Source: Pelagibacteraceae bacterium AG-339-N18
Lineage (GTDB): Bacteria; Pseudomonadota; Alphaproteobacteria; Pelagibacterales; Pelagibacteraceae
Assembly (NCBI GenBank): GCA_003282055.1
Contig: QCAD01000006.1
Location: 1 to 20,471, forward strand
DNA: 20,471 bases
Reading direction: 5' to 3'
The notes under the pieces were generated by a model. It had not been told where the DNA came from. It ran no database searches and saw nothing but the letters and a program-made list of their open reading frames with translations. The first letter of the stretch is position 1. Each line of letters opens with the position of its first letter. The position numbers were made by a program, and so were the translations under genes. Below, piece after piece: positions 7,814 through 16,467 of the stretch.

Positions 7814-9038
7814 ATTTTAATGCTTTAACAGGATCTAGTTTTGCTGCTTTTAAAGCAGGGAAAATTGAAACAATAATTGTAATAATTATTGAGCATAGCG
7901 AGATTAATAAAATTGATGGAGGGTTTATCTCTGAAGGCATTGTGCTTAAAAAATATATTTCCTCTGGAAATAAACTTATATCAAATAATGTACTTAAAAA
8001 TTGTCTTAAATTTTCAACATAAATTGAAAAAGTTACACCAAGTATAATACCAAAAATTGTTGCGGAGGTTCCTATTATTACTCCAACTAGAAAAAATATT
8101 TTTATAATTGATTTGTTAAGTACACCAATAGATTTCAATATTGCAATATCTTTTGTTTTGTTTTTAACTAATATTGTCAAACCAGAGATAATATTAAAAG
8201 CAGCCACAATAATGATTAAAGACAATATTATGAACATTACATTTCTCTCAACTTTAAGAGCTGAAAAGAGTGCACTATTCATATCTGACCAGGAATATAC
8301 AAACTCATTTTGGAAAATCTTCTGAATAATTTCCTTTTGATCTTCTATTTTTTGTGGATTTTTAAGATAAATTTCCAAATTTCTATCATCTTGATCTAAA
8401 TCAAAAAACTCTTCTAAGGTTGATAAATTAATAAATGCTATATTATTATCGAAATCAGCAAGACCACTTTCAAAAATTGATATAACTGTAAAAGTTTTTT
8501 GCTTAGGTATACTGCCTATTATTGTCTCAATTCCAGTTGAGGACATTATTGTAATATCATCCCCGATATCAAGATTCAATGTAAAGCTAAGTTCTTTTCC
8601 AATTGAAATATAATTTTTGCTTAAATTGTTTCTGTTACCCAAAAAATTTTTATTTTTCACTAATTCAAGTTTTGAAAAATCATTATTTGTGTAACCCCTC
8701 AGTAATATTCCTTTTGAGGTCTCGCTTTTAATTATTATAGCCTCACCTGAATTACTTAAAATCAACTCATTAGAAATAAGTTTTAAATTGTTTTGTTTTA
8801 AGTTTTTAACTTCAATAATATTTTCATATGGTTTGACTGTTATATGTGCATTAAATCCTACAATCTTATTAATTAGCTCTGAACGAAAACCATTCATAAC
8901 AGACATAACAATGATTAAAACAGCAACACCAAGACTTATACCAATAAATGAAAAGATTGAAATAACATTAAGAAAGCCATCTTTTTTTCTAGCTTTCAAA
9001 AACCTGAATGTAATTTCTTTTTCTAAAGTAGAAATCAA
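7806..9038 (-). CDS. lolC: Lipoprotein-releasing system transmembrane protein, LolC/LolE family
   Basis: Permease subunit of the Lol release complex. The 410 residues show the MacB-like layout: one N-terminal membrane helix (about 23-48, ending VMSVMNGFR), a large periplasmic domain (about 50-265), then three membrane helices (about 266-291, 310-338, 374-396). The cytoplasmic end AAKLDPVKALKYE is characteristic of LolC/E. The start codon is TTG (9038-9036), located in a TTGA overlap with the proS stop; the next in-frame ATG (codon 45) would remove the first membrane helix, so TTG is favoured. Only one LolC/E gene is present here, as in many alphaproteobacteria, so the complex may contain two copies of this protein. 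Symbol lolC follows common annotation; lolE or lolF would be equally defensible. Confidence 0.93.
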   Translation of the reverse strand: MISTLEKEITFRFLKARKKDGFLNVISIFSFIGISLGVAVLIIVMSVMNGFRSELINKIVGFNAHITVKPYENIIEVKNLKQNNLKLISNELILSNSGEAIIIKSETSKGILLRGYTNNDFSKLELVKNKNFLGNRNNLSKNYISIGKELSFTLNLDIGDDITIMSSTGIETIIGSIPKQKTFTVISIFESGLADFDNNIAFINLSTLEEFFDLDQDDRNLEIYLKNPQKIEDQKEIIQKIFQNEFVYSWSDMNSALFSALKVERNVMFIILSLIIIVAAFNIISGLTILVKNKTKDIAILKSIGVLNKSIIKIFFLVGVIIGTSATIFGIILGVTFSIYVENLRQFLSTLFDISLFPEEIYFLSTMPSEINPPSILLISLCSIIITIIVSIFPALKAAKLDPVKALKYE

Positions 9039-10369
9039 TTTTTTTCTTTTTGTTCTTTAATTTTATTTATTATTTCAGCTATATTTAATTTTTGGATTTC
9101 TTTTCCAACTTCTTTAAATTCCATTAAATCACCATCAGTTTGTTTGCCAATTATTATTTGATATGGAGTACCTATTAAATTCATCTTTTTTATTTTTGAT
9201 GAAAAATTTTCATCAGTGTCATCTATTATTACATCAATATTGTTTTTTTCTAATTCGGAATTAATTTTCTTTGCTTTTTCTAAAGATGAATTATCATTTT
9301 TATTTATCATTGCTATTATTCCAATATCATATGGAGCAACAGATATTGGCCATTTCATGATTTCATTTTTCTCATCATATTTTGCCTCTATTATTGCTCC
9401 TACTAATCTTGAAACTCCAATGCCATATGAGCCCATTTTAACAAAATCTTTTTTACCTCCAGGAAGATCTACCGATGCTCCCATTGGTTTTGAGTATTTG
9501 TCACCAAAATAAAATATATGACCAACTTCAATGCCTTTGGTTTTTAATCTATTAGTTTCTGAGACTTTTTTTTCAAATTCATCCTTATTAAATTTTTCAT
9601 CAGTGACTGAATAAAATTCTTCATACTTTTTTCTCAAATTTTCTAAAGATTTTTTCTCTAATTTTGTGCCTTCACTTTTTAATTGGAATATTCTTTTATC
9701 AGTATAGATCTTACTTTCACCAGTTTCAGCTAAAATCACAAACTCGTGAGAAAGATTTCCACCTATAGGTCCCGTATCAGCAGCCATTGGGATTGCTGTA
9801 AGATCTAATCTTTTAAAAGTTTTTAAGTAAGATATGAAAAATTTATTATAAGAGAATAAAGCTTCCTCATCAGAAATATCAAATGAGTAAGCGTCTTTCA
9901 TATAAAATTCTCTGCATCTCATTATTCCAAATCGTGGTCTGATCTCATCTCTAAATTTCCATTGAATATGATATAAAAGTTGTGGGAGAGATTTATAAGA
10001 TTTGACTGAAGCTCTAAATATATCTGTTACAAGTTCCTCGTTAGTTGGGCCATAAAGCATTTCACGATCTTGACGATCTTTTATTCTAAGCATTTCTTCA
10101 CCATAGTCCTCATAACGCCCACTCTCTTTCCATATTTCACTCGATTGTATCGTCGGCATTAAAATTTCTTGAGCTCCAATTTTGTTTTGTTCTTCTCTAA
10201 CAATTTGTTCAATTTTTTTCATTACTTTGAAACCTAACGGTAACCATGAATAAATTCCTGCTGATGATTGTTTAATCATCCCCACACGTAACATTAACTG
10301 ATGTGATTTTATTTTAGCTTCTGAGGGATTGTTTTTTAAAATTGGAATAAATAATTGTGAAATATACAT
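9035..10369 (-). CDS. proS: Prolyl-tRNA synthetase, short alphaproteobacterial type
   Basis: Class II aminoacyl-tRNA synthetase that charges tRNA-Pro in the cytosol. Motif 2 covers FRDEIRPRFG (139-148) and CREFYMKDAYSF (152-163); motif 3 is GSYGIGVSRL at 313-322; a C-terminal anticodon-binding domain occupies about 342-440. The protein has 444 residues against 572 for E. coli ProRS. The difference lies between motifs 2 and 3, where the roughly 180-residue editing insertion (INS) is replaced by a linker of about 60 residues. This mini-INS form is known from alphaproteobacteria and cannot clear Ala-tRNA-Pro in cis. Editing would then need a free-standing protein such as ProXp-ala, not seen in this window. 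It follows the DUF1467 gene after a single base and its stop forms a TTGA overlap with lolC. Confidence 0.97.
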   Translation of the reverse strand: MYISQLFIPILKNNPSEAKIKSHQLMLRVGMIKQSSAGIYSWLPLGFKVMKKIEQIVREEQNKIGAQEILMPTIQSSEIWKESGRYEDYGEEMLRIKDRQDREMLYGPTNEELVTDIFRASVKSYKSLPQLLYHIQWKFRDEIRPRFGIMRCREFYMKDAYSFDISDEEALFSYNKFFISYLKTFKRLDLTAIPMAADTGPIGGNLSHEFVILAETGESKIYTDKRIFQLKSEGTKLEKKSLENLRKKYEEFYSVTDEKFNKDEFEKKVSETNRLKTKGIEVGHIFYFGDKYSKPMGASVDLPGGKKDFVKMGSYGIGVSRLVGAIIEAKYDEKNEIMKWPISVAPYDIGIIAMINKNDNSSLEKAKKINSELEKNNIDVIIDDTDENFSSKIKKMNLIGTPYQIIIGKQTDGDLMEFKEVGKEIQKLNIAEIINKIKEQKEKN

Positions 10370-10370
10370 T

Positions 10371-10616
10371 CTAGGTGATTATATTTCTTAAATTTAAATA
10401 TTCAAATTTCATAAGTAAGTAAATGATTATAAACAAAACTGTTGTTATTCCAGTACAATAAACAAATTTTTTTAACATTTTTGGATTTTCTGGGGAACCT
10501 GGATCTTCTCCTTCAATTTTAATCGCTTTATTTCTCTCTACATCTATTGGTAGAATTGCAAAGAAAATTATCCACCAAATGATTATATAGATTATCGCTA
10601 ATCCGGTAAGGCTCAT
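10371..10616 (-). CDS. DUF1467 family small membrane protein
   Basis: An 81-residue protein with two predicted membrane helices (about 5-23 and 51-70) joined by a polar loop. After the first helix comes LPIDVERN, and the loop contains GSPENPKM; both resemble the LPIGVRTQ and SAPANPR patterns I associate with DUF1467, an alphaproteobacterial family of unknown function. In that group it is commonly found beside proS, as here. The ATG shares one base with the rnj stop (TAATG) and the stop lies one base before the proS start, so it is co-translated with both. Function unknown; the consistent proS/rnj neighbourhood is the only clue. Confidence 0.85.
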   Translation of the reverse strand: MSLTGLAIIYIIIWWIIFFAILPIDVERNKAIKIEGEDPGSPENPKMLKKFVYCTGITTVLFIIIYLLMKFEYLNLRNIIT

Positions 10617-12274
10617 TAAATTTTTACCAAATTTATATTAACAAAAGGTCTTTTCCCAATTTTTTCCTTGGTAAATTTTCTACATACACTTTTGAGTGAA
10701 TCTATAAGGTTATGTTCTTGTTGTTTGTTACCAAGTTTAAATGTTCTTGTTGTTTTTTCAATTTCATCTTCAATTCCGTAAACAAATTCTTCTTTCTCAT
10801 GAACTGGTAATCCTTTAAAACTAATTATTGGACTATTGTGTATGTTGCCTTTTGGAGTAATCAAAATTGTTATTTCTAAGTAACCATTAGAACTTAAGTT
10901 TTTTCTATCTTTTATTGATTGTGAATCTTCCTCCACACTTATAGATCCATCCAAATAAAGTCTTCCAGAGGGTGCTTTATCATAAACCTCTGGATTATTT
11001 CCAGGATATAGTTTCACTATATCGCCATTTTCAACCTGCACAGGATGTGGAACCTGCATTTCTTTTGCAAAATTAATGTGTTCAATCATATGTCTATGCT
11101 CTCCATGGACCGGTATTACACATTTAGGTTTTACCCATTGATACATATCTCTTAAATCTTCACGATTAGGATGTCCTGAAACATGAATAAATTCAGTTTC
11201 CTCAGAAATTACCTCAATACCATCTTTAACCAATTGATTATGTAATTTATAAAGCTTTTTTTCATTACCAGGTATGATTTTAGATGAAAAAATTACTGCA
11301 TCGTCTTTTTCTATAAAAACATCTGGATGAACATAGTTAGCAATTCTCATCATCGCTCCCATTGGTTCTCCTTGGCTGCCAGTGCACAAATAAACAATTT
11401 TTTCTCTAGAGAAGTTTTTTGCATCTCTAGAATCGATGGGATCAATAGTATTTTTCAAATATCCACATTGTCTAGCTGCTTTATAGATTCTGTGCATAGA
11501 TCTTCCCACTAGAGATATTTGTCTGCCAGTTTTTTCAGCACAATAAAAAGCTGTTTCCATTCTTGCAACGTTTGATGCGAATGAAGTTATTATTATTCTT
11601 TTTTTTAAGCGATCCATGATACTTAATAAATTTTTTCTCACATCTAACTCTGATCCAGACCTGCCTACACTGAAAACATTTGTAGAGTCACAAATCATTG
11701 CAAGCACACCTTCATCGCCAATTTCTTTTAATCTCTTTGAATTAATTTCATCTCCAATTAAGGGATTTGGATCAACTTTCCAATCACCAGTGTGCAAAAT
11801 AACCCCTGCAGGGGTTTTAATCCTTAATCCATTTGGCTCTAGTATTGAGTGGGTTAAAGTAATGTACTCTATTTCAAATTTTTCTAATATAATGTTTCCG
11901 TTCAATTCAACAATTTGTAATTCTTTCGTTATATCAATATGTTTTTCTTTAAATTTTTCCTTAATCAGCACAGCAGTAAAAGGCGTTGCAAAAATCTTAC
12001 ATTTAAGTTTTGGCCATAAATAAGCTATTGCACCTATGTGATCCTCATGAGCATGGGTTAAAACTATACCTAATAGATTATCTTTACGCTCAACAATAAA
12101 ACCAGGGTCTGGATATATTAAGTCAATACCAGGAACAGTATCGTCAGCAAATGTTACACCTATATCGACCATTATCCATTTGTGGTCACCTGGCAACCCA
12201 TAACCAAATAAGTTCATATTCATACCTATTTCACCAGATCCACCAAGTGGACAAAATAATAATTCTTCTTTCAT
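10616..12274 (-). CDS. rnj: Ribonuclease J
   Basis: Metallo-beta-lactamase/beta-CASP nuclease with 5'-3' exonuclease and endonuclease activity in RNA maturation and decay. The metal-binding motif HAHEDH is at residues 74-79, with His142 and Asp164 (in HTGDWK) as further ligands. CDSTNV near 196-201, the beta-CASP region with VYLCTGSQGEP, and HVSGHPNREDL plus IPVHGEHRHM further on complete the signature. The length of 552 matches bacterial RNase J (about 555). The C-terminal domain after about residue 450 is less conserved. The gene directly follows coaX with no spacer and overlaps the DUF1467 gene by one base. RNase J between the nuo/birA genes and proS is a recurring alphaproteobacterial order. 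Confidence 0.95.
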   Translation of the reverse strand: MKEELLFCPLGGSGEIGMNMNLFGYGLPGDHKWIMVDIGVTFADDTVPGIDLIYPDPGFIVERKDNLLGIVLTHAHEDHIGAIAYLWPKLKCKIFATPFTAVLIKEKFKEKHIDITKELQIVELNGNIILEKFEIEYITLTHSILEPNGLRIKTPAGVILHTGDWKVDPNPLIGDEINSKRLKEIGDEGVLAMICDSTNVFSVGRSGSELDVRKNLLSIMDRLKKRIIITSFASNVARMETAFYCAEKTGRQISLVGRSMHRIYKAARQCGYLKNTIDPIDSRDAKNFSREKIVYLCTGSQGEPMGAMMRIANYVHPDVFIEKDDAVIFSSKIIPGNEKKLYKLHNQLVKDGIEVISEETEFIHVSGHPNREDLRDMYQWVKPKCVIPVHGEHRHMIEHINFAKEMQVPHPVQVENGDIVKLYPGNNPEVYDKAPSGRLYLDGSISVEEDSQSIKDRKNLSSNGYLEITILITPKGNIHNSPIISFKGLPVHEKEEFVYGIEDEIEKTTRTFKLGNKQQEHNLIDSLKSVCRKFTKEKIGKRPFVNINLVKI

Positions 12275-13021
12275 TTATTTAATTAATTTAGAAATTTTGA
12301 ATAGACCCCTTATCGTGATATTTTTATTTTCAATTACTTTAGTTTTTATAGATGTTTTAAATAATTTAGAAAATCCGCCTGTAATAATAATTTTATAAGA
12401 TCTTCTTGTTTCTTTCTTAATCAAATTAACAATATTGTCAATTAAACCTGCATATCCCCAAAAAAAACCAGATCTAACTGCTGAATTTGTGTCCATACCA
12501 ATTACTCTTTTGACCTTTTTTAAATTTATCTTCGGTATTAATGAAGCATTATCAATTAAAGTGTTTAGTGAGATGCTAACACCTGGAGCAATAATACCTC
12601 CTCTATAAGAATTACCTATTAAAACATCAAAAGTAGTAGCTGTTCCAAAATCTAATATAATAAAGTTGTCTTTATTGTTAAGAAGACTAATAGCGTTGGC
12701 AATTCTGTCAGAGCCAACTTGCATATAATTTGCTTTTATATTCAAAATAGATCTTAAATTTAAATCTTTAATTTCATAACATTTAATTTTGGTTTTCTTT
12801 GATATATATTTTTTAATTAACGTAAAATTTTTTGGAACAACACTACAAAATAATATTTTATTAATATCATTAAAATTATTTATCAATATCTTAAATCTTT
12901 TATTAAGAATTGAGTTTGTCATAATTTTTGACGAAAAGCTTGTTCTTCTTAGAATTTTACCTTTTGAGCTTACTAAAAATAATTTTGTTTCAGAGTTGCC
13001 AATATCACCTAAAATCAACAT
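12275..13021 (-). CDS. coaX: Type III pantothenate kinase
   Basis: Catalyses ATP-dependent phosphorylation of pantothenate, the first step of coenzyme A synthesis, in the cytosol. It belongs to the ASKHA (actin/hexokinase-like) superfamily. DIGNSETK at residues 6-13 is the phosphate-1 motif, GSDR at 103-106 contains the likely catalytic base Asp105, DFGTATT at 124-130 is the phosphate-2 motif, and GGIIAPGVSISLNTL at 141-155 binds substrate. A late GGFSK near 224-228 fits the adenosine region. The 248-residue length is normal. The start lies 4 nt after the birA stop. The birA-coaX pairing is frequent in bacteria (fused in some), which strengthens both calls. Confidence 0.95.
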   Translation of the reverse strand: MLILGDIGNSETKLFLVSSKGKILRRTSFSSKIMTNSILNKRFKILINNFNDINKILFCSVVPKNFTLIKKYISKKTKIKCYEIKDLNLRSILNIKANYMQVGSDRIANAISLLNNKDNFIILDFGTATTFDVLIGNSYRGGIIAPGVSISLNTLIDNASLIPKINLKKVKRVIGMDTNSAVRSGFFWGYAGLIDNIVNLIKKETRRSYKIIITGGFSKLFKTSIKTKVIENKNITIRGLFKISKLIK

Positions 13022-13025
13022 AATT

Positions 13026-13568
13026 TTAATTATATCCTTTTTTAAGGAACTTATTTAAACTATTTTCAAAGATTTTTTTTAGTTCAATTTCAATCTTTTT
13101 TTTAGAAATGTTCTTATTAATTAATTTTTTAAAATTTGTTGTTGGATAATCTTTAATAGATGGACTCTTAATCAAATTAATACCAATACCCACAACTAAA
13201 TAGTCGTTATTAAATTTGTTTATTTTCTCTTGTAAAATTCCACAAATTTTTTTTTTTTGAATAATTAAATCATTTGGTCTCTTAAAATAAATCTTTCTTG
13301 TATAATATCTAGAAATACATTTTTTAACTAATAAACAGTTAAATTTAGTCAATTTATTTATAGAGATATTGAGTTTATTAAGATTATAAAAAAAACTAAC
13401 AAATAGATTTCCTTTATAAGATATCCATTTTTTTCCGTACTGGCCCCTACCTTTAATTTGTGTGTCTGACAAAATCATTCCAAAATTATAATTATAATTT
13501 TTAATAATTCTTATTGCAGTATTATTGGTACTTTTAACTTTATTAAATCTGAAGACTTTAAATTTCAT
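13026..13568 (-). CDS. birA: Biotin--[acetyl-CoA-carboxylase] ligase, minimal form
   Basis: Attaches biotin to the carrier domain of acetyl-CoA carboxylase and related enzymes via biotinyl-AMP. Recognisable motifs are STN at 13-15, the biotinyl-AMP loop GRGQYGKKW at 40-48, RPND at 97-100, KICGIL at 107-112 with the probable catalytic Lys107, and VVGIGINL at 125-132. At 180 residues it is short: the N-terminal DNA-binding domain of E. coli BirA is absent, as usual for monofunctional ligases, and the C-terminal SH3-like domain also appears to be missing or reduced to a short helix. The conserved Trp of KWPND is Arg97 here. The gene is very AT- and Lys-rich. The ATG shares one base with the nuoN stop. 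Confidence 0.88.
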   Translation of the reverse strand: MKFKVFRFNKVKSTNNTAIRIIKNYNYNFGMILSDTQIKGRGQYGKKWISYKGNLFVSFFYNLNKLNISINKLTKFNCLLVKKCISRYYTRKIYFKRPNDLIIQKKKICGILQEKINKFNNDYLVVGIGINLIKSPSIKDYPTTNFKKLINKNISKKKIEIELKKIFENSLNKFLKKGYN

Positions 13569-14986
13569 TAAATTATATTGATCTTTGATACTGCATCAAT
13601 CAATTGGCTTGGAAAAATGAAATATACTAAAATTATTAATGTTGAAATTGTAAGGGAAAACTTTAGCCAAAGGCCATGATCTATATCATAACTATCTTTT
13701 TCTTCATCAAAATACATAATCTTAATTATTCTCAGATAATAAAATGCCGCAACAACGGTTGATAATAATCCTACAATTGCCAGGAAATACATAGACTGTT
13801 CTATTACTGATTTAAAAATATAAAATTTTGCAAAAAAGCCTGCAAGAGGAGGTATCCCTGCAAGAGAAAATAAAATTATAAGTAATGAAAGCGATAATAG
13901 TGGGTGATTTTTAGATAATCCCGATAAATCCTCTATCTGTTCGTAATAAACATTATTTCTCTTCATCATTAATAAACATGAAAAGAAACCTAAATTCATA
14001 ATAACATAAATAGTTATATAAATAACCGAACTTTGTATTCCATCATTCGACCCTGTGGCCAAACCAGCCAAAGCATATCCGATATGGCTTATGGAACTGT
14101 AGGCTATAAGTCTTTTTAGATTTTTTTGGCCTATTGCTGCTACTGCTCCAAAAAGCATAGAGGCAATAGATAAGAAAATTAAAATCATTTGCCACTGATC
14201 AATTAGGTTTAAAAAAGGAACATAAAGAAATCTTATAAATACTGTCAGGGCCGCTATTTTGGGCACCATAGTAAAAAATAGTGTTACCGATGTTGGGGAA
14301 CCTTCATAAACATCTGGGGCCCACATATGAAATGGCACTGCAGAAATTTTGAATGCTAAACCTACTAAAATGAAAACTATTCCAAAAGTTAAAGCATATT
14401 CATTAGTATCAAATTGAGTAGCAATCATATTGAAGTTGGTTGTGCCTGTAAAACCATAAACAAGAGAACAGCCATACAAAAGCAATCCAGATGATAATGC
14501 ACTTAAAACAAAATATTTTAATCCTGCCTCTGATGATTTTAATTGATCACGATTAAATGTTGCTAAAACATATAAGGCTAAAGATTGAAGCTCTAATCCC
14601 ATATAAAAAACAATAAGATCATTTGAGCTAATCATTACCATCATCCCTAATACGGAACTTAAAATTAAAATTGGATATTCAATCATGAAAATTTTAAATG
14701 TCTTTAAATAATTTGATGAGATTAATAAAACTATAAAAGCGGCTATTAAAGTAATTATTTTCATAAATGAGGATAAATAATCTAGGATAATACTTTCATT
14801 AAATAAAAAAATCTGGTCAACACCTATAGTTTCATTAAAAGTAATCACTGCGGTAATTAATAAAACTAACAACGATATATTATAAATAATTTTAGAACTA
14901 TTTTTTTTGAAAACTCCCAAGATAAGTAAAAACATGATTGATAAAGCAATAAAAATTTCTGGGAGTATTAATTCAATATTGTTCAT
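13568..14986 (-). CDS. nuoN: NADH-quinone oxidoreductase subunit N
   Basis: Membrane-arm subunit of complex I, related to Mrp-type cation/proton antiporters and forming one proton channel. The 472 residues contain about 14 membrane helices. Key charged residues are in place: Glu132 in GLELQSL, Lys157, Lys213 in AFKISAVPFHMWAPD, and Lys243 in VPKIAAL, corresponding to E. coli Glu133, Lys158, Lys217 and Lys247. The start is inside an ATGA overlap with the nuoM stop, and the stop shares one base with the birA start. It is the last nuo gene, as in most alphaproteobacteria. Confidence 0.98.
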   Translation of the reverse strand: MNNIELILPEIFIALSIMFLLILGVFKKNSSKIIYNISLLVLLITAVITFNETIGVDQIFLFNESIILDYLSSFMKIITLIAAFIVLLISSNYLKTFKIFMIEYPILILSSVLGMMVMISSNDLIVFYMGLELQSLALYVLATFNRDQLKSSEAGLKYFVLSALSSGLLLYGCSLVYGFTGTTNFNMIATQFDTNEYALTFGIVFILVGLAFKISAVPFHMWAPDVYEGSPTSVTLFFTMVPKIAALTVFIRFLYVPFLNLIDQWQMILIFLSIASMLFGAVAAIGQKNLKRLIAYSSISHIGYALAGLATGSNDGIQSSVIYITIYVIMNLGFFSCLLMMKRNNVYYEQIEDLSGLSKNHPLLSLSLLIILFSLAGIPPLAGFFAKFYIFKSVIEQSMYFLAIVGLLSTVVAAFYYLRIIKIMYFDEEKDSYDIDHGLWLKFSLTISTLIILVYFIFPSQLIDAVSKINII

Positions 14987-16467
14987 TGTTTACTAGCTAT
15001 ACTAAAATTGTAAGTATCAATTAAATCATTTACTGAAACTTCTATTGTATTTATTAATGGTTCAGGATAAAAACCAAAAAACAAAGTTGGAATAGCTAAA
15101 CAGATGAGAGTGAACGCCTCTGATCTATTTAGGTCAATCATTTTTTTTAATTCTGAGTTGATTAACTTTCCAAAAATAACCCTTTTATATAACCAAAGCA
15201 TATATGCTGCTCCTATAATGACGCCTAAACTGGCTAATACTGCAACTAAAAAATTATCTTTAAATGCAGCCATTAAAATTAAAAACTCACCAACAAAACC
15301 ACTTGTTCCTGGTAATCCTAATGCTGCTAAAGTAAATAACATAAATAGAACTGCATATTTTGGAATAATTGTTACAATACCTCCATAAGTTGTTATTAAT
15401 CTCGAGTGCATACGATCATAGACTACACCAACACATAAAAATAAAGCGGCTGATACAAGGCCATGACTTACCATTTGAATTATACTACCTTCAATCCCTT
15501 GTTGTTGAATTGTAAAAATTCCTAAAGTAACAAAACCCATATGCGCAACAGAGGAATATGCAATTAATTTTTTCATATCTTCTTGCATCAGAGCAATTAA
15601 TGATGTGAAAATAATTGCTATTACACTTAATGTATAAATTAATGGAGTAAAAACTTCGGAGGCTGAGGGGAAAAGTCCCAGAGAAAATCTTATAAAGCCA
15701 TATCCTGCCATTTTAAGTAGAATAGCAGCTAATAAAACAGACCCTGCAGTTGGGGCTTCAACATGTGCATCTGGCAACCAAGTATGAACCGGCCACATTG
15801 GTGTTTTTACTGCAAAAGAACTAAAGAAAGCTAGCCACAAAAGATTTTGATATTTGACATCTATACCTAAATCATAAAGTTGGGTAACATCTGTGGTACC
15901 TGTAATCCAGTAAATTGAAATTATAGCCACTAACATTAGAACTGAACCTAAAAGAGTAAATAAAAAAAACTTAAAAGCAGAATAAACTCTTCTAGAACCA
16001 CCCCAAATTCCAATAATTAAAAACATTGGAATTAATCCAGCTTCAAAAAATAAATAAAAAACTACAAGATCTAAGGAGCAAAAAACTCCAATCATGAAAG
16101 TTTCCATAATTAAAATGGCTATAAGAAATTCATTAAGTCTATTTTTAATAGAATTATTTACTGAGATTATACACAAAGGAGTAATGAATGTTGTGAGAAT
16201 TATAAAAAGTATTGAAATTCCATCAACTCCTACTTTATAATTAATAAAACCTTTAATCCAAACTCTATCCTCAATAAATTGAAATGCTGATGTAGTTTGA
16301 TCAAATAAAACCCATAAATAAAGAGAGAGGAAAAAATTTACAAGAGATGTAAATAAAGCAACATATTTAACAGTTATTTTGTTGTCACTTCTACTTCTTG
16401 TAAAAAATAAAAATAACGCTCCAATGAAAGGCAGAAGTATTAGTGATGAAAGAATTGGGAAGTTCAT
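14983..16467 (-). CDS. nuoM: NADH-quinone oxidoreductase subunit M
   Basis: Middle antiporter-like proton channel of the complex I membrane arm. The 494 residues are mostly membrane helices. Expected channel residues are present: Glu142 in FFEAGLIP, Lys221 in VKTPMWPVHTWLPDAH and Lys252 in LKMAGYG, equivalent to E. coli Glu144, Lys234 and Lys265. The HVEAPTAGSVLLA stretch at 235-247 separates it from NuoL and NuoN. The ATG shares a base with the nuoL stop (TAATG), and the gene ends in an ATGA overlap with nuoN. Confidence 0.98.
   Translation of the reverse strand: MNFPILSSLILLPFIGALFLFFTRSRSDNKITVKYVALFTSLVNFFLSLYLWVLFDQTTSAFQFIEDRVWIKGFINYKVGVDGISILFIILTTFITPLCIISVNNSIKNRLNEFLIAILIMETFMIGVFCSLDLVVFYLFFEAGLIPMFLIIGIWGGSRRVYSAFKFFLFTLLGSVLMLVAIISIYWITGTTDVTQLYDLGIDVKYQNLLWLAFFSSFAVKTPMWPVHTWLPDAHVEAPTAGSVLLAAILLKMAGYGFIRFSLGLFPSASEVFTPLIYTLSVIAIIFTSLIALMQEDMKKLIAYSSVAHMGFVTLGIFTIQQQGIEGSIIQMVSHGLVSAALFLCVGVVYDRMHSRLITTYGGIVTIIPKYAVLFMLFTLAALGLPGTSGFVGEFLILMAAFKDNFLVAVLASLGVIIGAAYMLWLYKRVIFGKLINSELKKMIDLNRSEAFTLICLAIPTLFFGFYPEPLINTIEVSVNDLIDTYNFSIASKQ

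Noticed and set aside
11616..12023. Plus-strand open frame of 135 codons opposite rnj
   Set aside because: Fully inside the conserved metallo-beta-lactamase part of RNase J and shows no recognisable motif.
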